Source of the DNA: Hofstenia miamia
Taxonomy: Eukaryota > Xenacoelomorpha > Acoela
Direction: 5' to 3'
Assembly (NCBI GenBank): GCA_004352715.1
Contig: SCFE01000002.1
Location: 5,328,755 to 5,392,754, forward strand
DNA: 64,000 nt
Of this stretch, positions 46,818-56,901 are shown in pieces. Both the position numbers and the translations under genes were made by a program. Each line of letters starts with the position of its first letter. Positions within the stretch are counted from its first letter, which is position 1. A model generated the notes under the pieces. That model was given only the letters and a program-made list of their open reading frames with translations, did no database searches and was not told the origin of the DNA.

Positions 46818-47550
46818 TTACAAGTCCACTAAATTGTTTGCTCGAGGTACCACCTGAGTTATTACATGTATGTAGCTGTTGGCTACTGTTGCCGGAGTTA
46901 TTGACCGTATTGCATCAGGACACATTCCTAGTAAAATTCGTGTTCTTGCTGCTTGAATTGTTTCTTCAGCATTTTGAATAATTTGTCCATGATTTCTCAG
47001 CAATTCCTTCAAATGCGCCTTGAAAGCCAGTTTAATCAATCCATATTATTCGGTACTCACCAGCATGTTGTTGCATCCATTGTGAAAACTCTTGTCTACG
47101 TATTTTGTTAGCCTCGCTATTTCTAGCTTCAGGCACCAATTCTAACTTCTTCATAGTAATAATTTGACCATCGAGTACTCTAGAAATTGTGGATGTTGAA
47201 AGATTTGTCATTCCTGCTTCTATCAGTTTATTTCGCAGTTGATGTAAAGTAGCATCAGGCATCCTTTCTACGTGATATACAAGACGTTCAATTATACGCT
47301 GATTTACTTTTTGCCTTTTAGCTCCTCCTCGTTGTTTCGCTACAGTACTATTCTTTTTAACAATTCTGTAAGCTGTGTCTCGTTTAATACCATGAGCTCT
47401 TGCCGTTGCATAAAAGTCTTCACCATTATTAGCTACTCTTATAATTGCTTGGCGTATATTGTTTGGCACTGTTACACCACCATGACGGTGATGAGGCATT
47501 TCTGCAAATTCCATGATTCTATGTAGATGAGATTTGAAATGGTATTGCAA
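46818..47550 (-). pseudogene. Tc1/IS630-like transposase lacking its DDE core
   Basis: The minus-strand frame 47550-47032 holds a two-part helix-turn-helix: R-Q-A-I-I-R-V-A-N-N-G-E-D-F and A-R-A-H-G-I-K-R-D-T-A-Y-R-I-V-K, then T-I-S-R-V-L-D-G. It reaches R-I-I-W-I-D, where the first catalytic Asp lies (W-I-D-E in the family), and then stops. The overlapping frame 47039-46818 resumes at F-K-A-H-L-K-E-L-L-R-N-H-G-Q-I, which belongs to the C-terminal end after the third catalytic residue. About 100-130 residues, including the rest of the DDE core, are missing, so the enzyme cannot work; the element could only move in trans. Confidence 0.7.
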
Positions 47551-47583
47551 GATTATTATGAAAATCTACAGTTAATAAATCTA

Positions 47584-47752
47584 TACGGATTTTTGTATGC
47601 ATAATTCGGATATTTGTGTGCACTCATTGGAAAATATATGTACAATTCGGATAATTGTGTGCATACTTTGGATTTTTGTTTGAACTGATCGGATATTCGA
47701 CCGCACCATTCGGATAATTGAGTGCATATATCGGATATTTGGGTGGGAAATA
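47584..47752. repeat. 21-bp tandem repeat, about 8 units
   Basis: Units start near 47584, 47606, 47628, 47647, 47668, 47689, 47710 and 47731; the best share TCGGATAATTGTGTGCATA-like sequence and the last five are spaced exactly 21 bp. The array begins inside the inverted end of the Tc1/IS630-type element and runs toward its transposase start. Likely transposase-binding sites (inference). Confidence 0.75.
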
Positions 47753-47757
47753 CTGTA

Positions 47758-49420
47758 TTCGTCACCTACCAGTTGCCATCAGAAATGATTGGTCCAACAC
47801 ATTGCGATCTTTAATTGATAGAGGTTGTATGGATCCTGCCAATATTAAAAACTGGACGAAATTATTCATGTTATCCAAAACAGTTTTGAGATCATGTCAA
47901 AGAGCTGGGAGAAGACACGTTAGTGATAATAACACCCAAATTCGTAGACGTATTGAAAGTTTGAAAGATGGTGATTATGTTAGACTCTGTGATGAAGTGA
48001 TACGGATAAAATCGCAACGTTCAGTATTTTCATCTGATAGTGATGAAACTAGAATTGGAAGAACTGAGACTGTTGCAGAATTGGGTCACTATGGTAGAGT
48101 AGCCAAATCACTTATGTCAACTAGTAGGGCCCCAGCTAATGCCCAAACGCGTGATAGCCTTTAGCCTCTTCACCCTCAGTAAGATGAGCCATTACATTTT
48201 GATAGTAACATTTCGTATTATCAATTGGATGTCAGCTCGATCTTAAAAGCCCTCAAAAGTTTTCCCAAAGGTCCTAGCCGATTGTTTCCTGAACACTCAA
48301 TGCCCTTGAGTGTCCAATTACCCGTGTAGGGGAAAATACTTTGAATTCGCTTTGTAGATTAGTTAATCTATTGGCTTCAGGAAATCTGCCACTTGCAGTG
48401 CGTTCTTGGTTTTGTGCTGCAAATATTATTGCTTTTAATAAGCCTAAAGGTAGAATAAGACTTATTGCCGTTGATGAAGTGTTGCGTCGTCTTGCTGCAA
48501 AATGCTTGGTTCATGCTGCCAATGCTGAGGCCCAAATTATTTTGAATCCCCACCATCTAGGAGTTGCTACAAAAGATGTGGCAGAGGTAATGATTCATGC
48601 TGCCAGAAGTGCAATAGAGAAGTGTTTAATTTCTGGAACCAAGTGCATGTTTTCGATTGATTTTATGAATGCTTTCAACACTCTGAATCGAATTTCTATT
48701 CTTGAAGCAGTCAAAAAGAATTTTCCTGGGCTCCATGCATTTGTATAGCAGTTGTATGCGCGTAACAGTAACCTGTTATATGATGGGAAAACAATTAGTA
48801 GTGAAGCTGGGGTGCAACAAGGCGATCCTCTGGGTACATTGCTTTTTGCAATTACCATCCCTCCATTTATAGAGCGGATCAGCTTAGAAATTCCTGAGCT
48901 TGAAATCAATAGTTGGTGCCTGGATGATGGAATATGTTGTGGTAGTGAATATTCTCTATCTAGATGCCTTACAATCATCGAAGAATGGGGTTCTTCTTTA
49001 GGCCTTCAGGTCAACTTGAGGAAGTGTAAATTTTGGAGTCCCATAGCGTAGACTCAAATATTCCAAGGCAACTATTGGTGGTCTTGAACTACTTGGTGTT
49101 CCAGTTGGTGATAGCCAGCAAATGTTACTGCTTTTCAGGAAAAGATTTAAAAAGGCTCAGGCACGTCTAGAAAAGCTCAGTGAGCTCGGAGATCTTCAAC
49201 ATTCTATGGGTATTATTAAAGTGTGCTTTAGTATTCCAAAGCTTATCTATGCACGGAGATCTATTCCTCGCTCTACTAAAAGTGAGGTTATTTTAAGGGA
49301 ATTTTTAATGAATCCTTACGGGATGTTACTTCATGCATCATTGGGTCACCATTTCCTGATATCGAATGGAATCAAGCATCTTTCTCTATCAAAATGAGAG
49401 GCTTTGGTATACGTCAGCAA
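47758..49420 (+). pseudogene. Decayed non-LTR-like reverse transcriptase (W-x-L-D-D-G type)
   Basis: Plus-strand frames hold a conserved pre-RT region (I-K-N-W-T-K-L-F-M-L-S-K-T-V-L, then H-Y-G-R-V-A-K-S-L), finger and palm blocks (I-A-F-N-K-P-K-G-R-I-R-L-I-A-V, S-I-D-F-M-N-A-F-N-T-L-N-R), G-V-Q-Q-G-D-P-L-G-T-L-L-F and the catalytic W-C-L-D-D-G. This layout is familiar from reverse transcriptases widespread in marine invertebrates. An in-frame TAG at 48746-48748 and frameshifts before 48341 and after 49051 break it. Its start is hidden by the Tc1/IS630-type element at 46613-47757. Confidence 0.75.
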
Positions 49421-50499
49421 ACAAGTGGTGTTTAAAACAGCACATAAAATTTAACCCATTTTGGCATATTATCTGTGTTGTTAACACAATATCAATATCT
49501 GTCAATCTCCTCAACAGGCCACCAAAACGCACAAGAATTCCAACCAGTGCTGTAGTCATTGATAAAGATTCTTGCAGCCCCAAGTAATCAACAAACACCA
49601 TTGTCAGAGGTAGATTCAACATCAATTATAGTTTACATTTGGATTTTTATTAATATTCATTTTATATTTATAGTAGTTTCACAATTATGTTGTGTGATGT
49701 GTGCATTTATAACTGTCATGTTTTGCTCTTTATCAACTTCTTTGTAAAATAGATGATTGACTTTAAAATTTTCAAAAAACCTTTACAAAGCACCAGGTAT
49801 CAGAGCCATGTTTAGGATTTTTTAAAAAGGATGTGACTGACACCTTCCCCTCGGCTGTAAATAAATAATGAGCACAGTAGTTGTTGATGTTGAAAGCAAA
49901 TGTGAACTATTTTCAATTTTGTTCGTAGCTGGTCTCATAGGGGTGGTCGCCCCTCCCCTAAAGTAATTTTGATTAGTTAAATCAAAAAATGCTTGGCAAA
50001 GCATTAAAAACATTTAAAAACTAAGTTGGGAAATGCATTTTTAGAGTCAATTTTTTCAATATTTTCACATGACCAAGACCATCAAAAATCTCTTGCTCTT
50101 ATCCTTTCAATGTCAGAGCCGATCTACTAATTTTTTATTGATTCAAACTAAGAACTAAGTAAAAAATATCGCAGCTGTTAACAGCAAAGGGTTGCTGTTT
50201 GCTGTTAACCGCTTCTTCTGCTGTTAACAGCAAAATGGGAAGCCCTGGAAAAAACAAAACAAAAAAGTTAATGATTTAAGTCACAGTTACCATTTTTATG
50301 GAATTGAATTCTTTTTTGTAGTTAGACAACGCCATTTATTATTATTAACAATTATAATTAAAAAAGAAGCTAGTCAGATAATTGATATTTTTTCTTACAT
50401 TTTGATTTTTCAACTTCTTCTTAAACATTGTATAATTTTTTTCATTTCTTGTACTGTAGTTCAATTTGTTCCATATCGATATTAAATAATTTAAGAATC

Positions 50500-53400
50500 C
50501 ATTCTATTCGATTGTACTAAATGTAATTGTTCTTTGATTTAAATGGTATTTATAAATGGTATTTTCTTTTTGATTTTTGTTACTAATTATGTTTATTTCC
50601 CATTTAAATACTTTCTCCATTTTCGATTTTGTTTTTTTCTTTAAGTTAGTTAATAAACAAGATGAGTTCAAGAAATGGGATAAAACAAGTGATCGAAAAG
50701 TGTTACCCTCCATTCCATTGATATGAACTTTCCCATTTTTTCAATTGATCTTATACCATACGCCATTTTCGTTATGATATTGTTTACCTCGTCTTCAAAA
50801 TTCAATTTATTATCAATTACTACTCCCAAATATTTCATTTTTGGTGATTCCTGAATGATGTTGTTACATATCTTAATACTTTCTAATGTTGATTCATTTC
50901 TTTTATTTTTAATTACCAATAATAAGCTTTTAAATATTTTGTTTTGACAAATTATTATTAAAGAATGATTACAATTTTTCGACATTTTCTTGTAAAGTTA
51001 AAATATCATTACAATAAATAAGAGTATCGTCTGCAAATTGTACATGATTACTATTAACGTGCTGATCCATATCATTTACATATAACTTAAATAGTAATGG
51101 ACCCAGTACTGATCTTATCAGTACTACATGGTTTAGTTCTAATGAATTTGATATTTCTTCTTTGAGTTTCACAAACTGGTATCTATTACATAATTAGCTA
51201 TTTAATAACTGTTTTAATGAATCAATATAATTATAAATCTGCTTTAGCTTTCCAATAGTATAGAATTGTTTATTGAATTAAATGCCTTTGGAATATATAT
51301 ATTTTTATTCTTATCTAATTTTCATCTCAAGTCTTCAACAGCATAAACAGTAAAGCATCATTTGCAGAGGTACATTTTTGAAATCCAAACGGATGTTTTG
51401 ATATTAATTCATTTTGTTCCACATATAGGTTAATTTGGTTGTATAATATTTTTTTGAAATATTTTATTAATTACTGGTAAAACTGAAACTGGTTGGTAAT
51501 TTTCTGCAAGATTTTTTCTTCCTTTCCTATACATTGGTATAACTTTAGCAATTTTTAGATAACTAGAATAAGTTCATTTTGCCAAACATTGATTAAATGA
51601 GTCCCACAGAGGTCTCAATACATATCTATGGCCTTTTTCAACAACGAGGGAGGAAATTCACAATGACCTCTTCTTTGTTCAATTAATTTTCTTTGTTTCT
51701 TTGTAAAATTCTACTAAAGTAATAAATCTTGGTTTATGGGGATCATCATGTTTTCTAATATTGGAATGCTTATGATACAAATGCTTAAACTTTGTATTTA
51801 GATTGTCATTCATTCCTAGCTTCATAAATCTTTCATTTAAAATATTACTTTGTTTATTTTTGATATATTCACCATTATCATTTATTATATAAGGAATTTC
51901 ATGTTCGTCTTTAAAATTTAAAAAATTCAAAATAATTGACCAGTTTTGTTAAACAGATTTTTCTTCATTAAAAGATTTTCGTAAAAATGTTTCTAGGTCA
52001 AAATTGCATTTTGTTGAGGCTTTATTTCTGATGATTTATAAGGAATATATAGTTCGTTTTATTTTGACGAACATTTGCGTAGGCATTATGCTTTTTCGAA
52101 TCATTCTTTCGTTTATCTTTAGCTATCCATATCTTTCAGGTTTGGTTGTCATTCTTTATATTTTGTTTTTGAATCTTTGTAATTGGACAAAGCTTATGAT
52201 AAATACTTGTTAAATTAACTATTAAAAACATCATTTTTAATCTACTGTTGTGTCAAAGTAATAATCATCAATTCTTTCAAAAAATTATTTTTATTAAAGT
52301 ATTTATTTGAGTAAATTCTTTTAGTTCAATATATCCGTGAGTCTGTTTGAGTCTTTATATGCTAAATATTGCAAGTGTCAGCAAGTGGTCTGATATGAAA
52401 TAATCTGTAACAATTACTTCATATGTATTTTCACTTGAGATGTCAGTAATGATATAATCAATCAAAGAAGACTTAACAAGGTTTAAATGCGTTGGTATAT
52501 TTTTATTTAGAACTTCAATATTAAATATATCAATTAAATCGTTAATTTTCCTTTTTTTCAATTTCACACAAGTAGTTTTGGTTATAATCACACATAATAA
52601 TACTTAACGTTTGTTGTTTGATTTGCAACGCACATTTCTTTGTTTAAGTTGTTTTCAAAAGCTTGAAATGATTATTTCTTACTACAATAACATAAATTGA
52701 TCAAATATCTGACTCTGTATATATTAAATTGAATCCATAAGCCATCAAATTCAGAATCTTCTTCAGAAATATCATCTCTGATTATTGGTTTGAATTCGCA
52801 TCGTAATTTAACAGAACACCACCACTTCTGGTTTTATGTTTTTGGTAGCGTGGGTTTGTTTGTCTGTTTGTCTGTTAGCAACTTTACGGAAAAAGTAATA
52901 GATGGATTGACCTCAAATTTTCACCAGAGGTGCCTCTCCGCCCAAGGAGGAATCCATTAAATTTTGGTGCTGATCCGGCGAACACAAGCTGCGTGGCGGA
53001 GGTCTGCGCTCTCCGAGTGCTTTTCTAGTTATTATTTTTTGCACTTGAAATATTTGTTAACATTACTGTACATTAATTCACAATAATGCGCCATTTCAAA
53101 ATCCTTGAGAATATTTTCATTATCAGCAAATAATGTTGACTTAAATTCCTTAATGCTAGTTACCTCTTCATATAAAGGTATATTTGTAATATTGATTTTT
53201 GGCAGAAGTTTGATTGATTCTTTAATGCTTATCTACCTCAATTTACCAAGTGCTTTTACTGTTATGTTTGAATTTTCATCAGTTTTACAAAGTAAGATAA
53301 TAAAATTTTTGTCATTTAATTTCAATTGTTTCACACTTGGCCCTGTCGTTCCCAAATTTTTACCTGACTTCTCAACATTTTGAACAATTATTTTGCATTT

Positions 53401-53600
53401 TTTTATCGTTTAAAGTACCATAATCATTTTTTAAATTATTACTCGAAATGACTAATTTTGACACAAAAACTTTCGAAGTTTGAGATTCTTTGATTGTAGG
53501 AGTAATAGTATTACTCAATTCTACATTTTCAAAACTGGTTTTTTAAGTATTTAATGAATTTCGAATTTATGCCACAAACAATATCTTCATATTGAAGTTA
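50500..53600 (-). pseudogene. Decayed LINE, ORF1-like region, endonuclease and reverse transcriptase
   Basis: Minus strand from right to left: 53600-53050 reads a possible ORF1-like frame (K-L-N-D-K-N-F-I-I-L-L-C-K-T); 52591-52355 holds the endonuclease end (S-L-I-D-Y-I-I-T-D, then Y-F-I-S-D-H-L-L); 51930-51679 is the region before the RT; 51172-50969 holds S-V-L-G-P-L-L-F-K-L-Y-V-N-D-M and F-A-D-D-T-L-I-Y; 50985-50668 holds K-Y-L-G-V-V-I-D-N-K-L-N-F. The order is that of a CR1/jockey-like LINE; many stops and frameshifts mean it is dead. The ORF1 assignment is weak. Confidence 0.65.
52861..53035. repeat. GC-rich conserved repeat within the LINE region
   Basis: A run of TGTTTGTCTG words, then CTTTACGGAAAAAGTAAT, GATTGACC, GTGCTGATCCGGCG and GCGGAGGTCTGCGCTCTCCG, ending GAGTGCTTTTCTAGTT. 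The base composition differs sharply from the neighbours. From memory, near-identical text occurs as a dispersed repeat in several unrelated phyla; this needs a search. The same text recurs at 54709-54875 only because that block is duplicated. Confidence 0.55.
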
Positions 53601-53725
53601 TAATGTATCTGATAATCAAAATTAGAAATATCTCTAAATAGCGCGTTTATTCATCCACCCTCTATAAGAGGACCAGTCTTTAGAAATTCTGATAATTTGA
53701 AATGATTGTTAGTTAAGCAAAAAAT

Positions 53726-53786
<61 letters not shown>

Positions 53787-55564
53787 CGTAGGTGATACGA
53801 GACCGCTAAGCTCATTTACCTAATTTGCATAAACAAGAATAAAAATGCACACTAATATGTTTTACCAATGTTTTCAGCAACTTATTTTATATATTTAGGA
53901 ACCATAATAATGGTTAATTTTTTTTACTTAATTCGAAAATAGACTTAATTAGATCAGGAGTAGATGATCCCCATTACCTACCTGTGTAGGTAATATGAGA
54001 CCTCTTCATTTTCAAACAAAATCTCTGGGATTTGTTGCGTAAAATAGATTTTATTGGAAATGCGACTACCTATGAAGAAGTGATTTTTATAAAATGCTTG
54101 GGTTTCATCAAAGAAAAAATACAGTTTATATTTTAACCAAAATTTATATAATATTTATAATAAGATAAAATTCATTACAATTTAAATGATATTCAATGGG
54201 CATCATAATGATGCCAGTACATTTGCCTTCGGCAATTCGAATTTTGTAGTGGATGATTTTTTAGTAATTCAGTACAGAGCAGTTGGCAATTATAATCTGA
54301 AAAGTTACAAAACAGAAACGCAAATAAAAATTGTGGTCTCGTATTACCTACGCAGGCTTAATTTTTAGAAAAAACTGCACCACATCAGGTTGCTCAAACG
54401 CAACTTTTCCAACAAAACCTAAATATGGATTGGATGTTCTAAGTGAGGGCACTTTATGTACTCTATGTATACCCTTTGCACATCGATTGACCTAAACAGT
54501 AGGAATTATTGCTATTCTTGTTTTTCAAAATTTTGTTTTCCTAAATGAACATTGGTTCTTCAGCAGAATAAAAAATATGGTCGTTAGAAATCATTTTGAG
54601 GAGCACATTTAGACTTAAGGTACTTTCAGCATTGAAATTCTTAAGAAGGCAGTGATCTTGAATAACATTTTTGATGCATACATTATTTCTTTAAATTACT
54701 TATATATNTGTTTGTCTGTTAGCAACTTTACGGAAAAAGTAATAGATGGATTGACCTCAAATTTTCACCAGAGGTGCCTCTCCGCCCAAGGAGGAATCCA
54801 TTAAATTTTGGTGCTGATCCGGCGAACACAAGCTGCGTGGCGGAGGTCTGCGCTCTCCGAGTGCTTTTCTAGTTATTATTTTTTGCACTTGAAATATTTG
54901 TTAACATTACTGTACATTAATTCACAATAATGCGCCATTTCAAAATCCTTGAGAATATTTTCATTATCAGCAAATAATGTTGACTTAAATTCCTTAATGC
55001 TAGTTACCTCTTCATATAAAGGTATATTTGTAATATTGATTTTTGGCAGAAGTTTGATTGATTCTTTAATGCTTATCTACCTCAATTTACCAAGTGCTTT
55101 TACTGTTATGTTTGAATTTTCATCAGTTTTACAAAGTAAGATAATAAAATTTTTGTCATTTAATTTCAATTGTTTCACACTTGGCCCTGTCGTTCCCAAA
55201 TTTTTACCTGACTTCTCAACATTTTGAACAATTATTTTGCATTTTTTTATCGTTTAAAGTACCATAATCATTTTTTAAATTATTACTCGAAATGACTAAT
55301 TTTGACACAAAAACTTTCGAAGTTTGAGATTCTTTGATTGTAGGAGTAATAGTATTACTCAATTCTACATTTTCAAAACTGGTTTTTTAAGTATTTAATG
55401 AATTTCGAATTTATGCCACAAACAATATCTTCATATTGAAGTTATAATGTATCTGATAATCAAAATTAGAAATATCTCTAAATAGCGCGTTTATTCATCC
55501 ACCCTCTATAAGAGGACCAGTCTTTAGAAATTCTGATAATTTGAAATGATTGTTAGTTAAGCAA

Positions 55565-55577
<13 letters not shown>
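52865..55577. repeat. 869-bp repeated block (52865-53733 = 54709-55577)
   Basis: The two blocks match at an offset of 1,844. The second starts right after a single N (54708). The first runs into (TA)n followed by element C; the second runs into (TA)n followed by (GA)n with no element. So these are probably overlapping contig ends, or two alleles of the same locus with and without element C. Confidence 0.88.
53727..54707. mobile_element. Element C after (TA)n, iterated TAGGTAATACGAGACC motif
   Basis: Directly after a (TA)n tract ending at 53780, the core TAGGTRATACGAGACC occurs forward at 53789-53804 and 53987-54002 (one a slight variant) and reverse at 54335-54350. No clear right end is seen before the N at 54708. 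No coding frame. The overlapping block at 54709-55577 shows the same left flank and (TA)n without this insert. Confidence 0.55.
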
Positions 55578-55643
<66 letters not shown>

Positions 55644-55646
55644 AAG
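55568..55646. repeat. (TA)n followed by (GA)n
   Basis: About 55 bp of (TA)n then about 20 bp of (GA)n. This is the site that, in the overlapping block, is followed by element C. Confidence 0.95.
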
Positions 55647-55697
55647 AGATACACCCGATAAAATATATAATAGAATTTAAAAGTCACGCACTTGTTA

Positions 55698-55703
55698 TTT
55701 ATT
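55698..55703 (-). promoter_or_regulatory. Possible poly(A) signal of the 349-residue ORF
   Basis: AATAAA on the minus strand, about 150 bp after the stop codon at 55852. Confidence 0.4.
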
Positions 55704-55851
55704 TTTATTTGCACAATTAAAATTTCGGTTGCGTGTGAATGAATCTGAAATCTTTTGAGCATAACTATAATAAAGTGGGGCATGCTTAAGATTATAAAAT
55801 TGAAAACTATATTTTGCATCGAATTAAAAACACCAAATTACTAAACTTTAG

Positions 55852-56901
55852 TTATTGCATGCCATCATAATATGGAGAGTAGCAATAATTGGACATACCA
55901 GAGTATGGACGTCCACCACCTCTCATTCCATATTGTGGTCGCATAAAGCTACATCCTTCGTTGTAATTAGACCCTCCCGTTGTAGATGTTCTACTGGGAA
56001 ATGCAGTCGGCATTCTTAACCCATGATGTGAATAAGGCATTTGGCTGTTAAAGTTAGACGTTCCTTGCATTGGCATTTCAGGCATGTAACTTCTACGATT
56101 GATTGGCATTTGCATTTGCATGGGTGAATTAAAGCTTTGATTCATTCCATAATTTTGAAAACTTGGCCTTGGAGCAAACGTCTGCATATCATAATGACTA
56201 TTGGATCTGTTAAAATGTGAGCCCATTCCCATTCTACTTAAGGAATTAAAATGATTAGATTCTGGATTAGCTCCCTCATATTTGGAAGAAAATGGTGTTG
56301 AACGAAAATTATCGTGATTATGCTGTTGTGTTGGTGGCATATGATCGGGTAAGGTGTAACTGGATCTTGAAAAATTTCTAGAAGGCATAGTCATTGATGG
56401 AAAGCTAGGATCCATTTCACAAGATTTCGACATAAAGTTGCTCATTGGGAAGCGTCTTGGAATGGGCATATCGAAGTTCATTCTAAATTTATCAAGAGTA
56501 GAAGAGTATTCATTTGACATGGTTGGTGGCTGCTTTGGATTACCACCACCGGGTGCTGATGTAAAGATTGTCATATCTACAGGAGATGATTTTTTCTCGT
56601 ACAAGGGGGATTCTGGGGGTGCATTGAAGTGCATTGTTTCGTTTGGATTAACGTAATCATTTCCCATGTTGGAATCTTTTTCTGCTTCTAAGGATTCAAG
56701 TTTAGGCGTAGCTGTAGATTTGGCACTGTCACCACAGTCACTTAAATCGATTTCGTCGTCAAATAAATATTCGTCGCCTAACGAGAATTTAATTTCTTTA
56801 GAATACCCCGTGCGGTATGGCAAACTGCTTTCAAATTTCTTGGCCTTATCTTGCTTGTTAACCTTTGAATTTTCTCCTAGATCGTTTTTAAAATCATGCA
56901 T
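55852..56901 (-). CDS. Single-exon ORF, 349 residues, function unknown
   Basis: Open frame from ATG 56901-56899 to a stop at 55854-55852, with an in-frame TAA directly before the ATG, so this start is fixed unless an intron lies upstream. The N-terminal third is charged with an acidic patch (G-D-E-Y-L-F-D-D-E-I-D-L-S-D-C-G-D, residues about 42-58). The rest is rich in Met, Ser, Asn, Pro, Gln and Arg, with repeats such as M-Q-M-Q-M-P, M-P-E-M-P-M-Q and R-G-G-G-R-P near the end; it should be disordered. No known domain is visible. An AATAAA lies about 150 bp downstream (reverse of TTTATT at 55698-55703). The style is that of RNA-granule or transcription-associated disordered proteins, but I cannot name it. 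A coding gene is likely given its length in 70% AT sequence. Confidence 0.7.
   Translation of the reverse strand: MHDFKNDLGENSKVNKQDKAKKFESSLPYRTGYSKEIKFSLGDEYLFDDEIDLSDCGDSAKSTATPKLESLEAEKDSNMGNDYVNPNETMHFNAPPESPLYEKKSSPVDMTIFTSAPGGGNPKQPPTMSNEYSSTLDKFRMNFDMPIPRRFPMSNFMSKSCEMDPSFPSMTMPSRNFSRSSYTLPDHMPPTQQHNHDNFRSTPFSSKYEGANPESNHFNSLSRMGMGSHFNRSNSHYDMQTFAPRPSFQNYGMNQSFNSPMQMQMPINRRSYMPEMPMQGTSNFNSQMPYSHHGLRMPTAFPSRTSTTGGSNYNEGCSFMRPQYGMRGGGRPYSGMSNYCYSPYYDGMQ

Larger units (their letters stand above)
46613..47757 (-). mobile_element. Tc1/IS630-type transposon with 21-bp iterated ends and deleted core
   Basis: The left end 46613-46640 reads TACAGTATTTCCCACCC and on to ATATCCGAT; the right end is its exact reverse complement (about 47730-47757), each ending in a TA target site. 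The right end continues as an array of about eight units of 21 bp (47584-47752, core TCGGATAATTGTGTGCA). The left end is cut after its first unit by an N at 46641, so its array is probably collapsed in the assembly. A transposase with an internal deletion lies between on the minus strand. Confidence 0.75.

Noticed and set aside
53105-53383. 92-residue plus-strand frame (and its copy at 54949-55227)
   Set aside because: It is antisense to a minus-strand frame that fits the order of a decayed LINE, and the second copy comes from a duplicated contig end.
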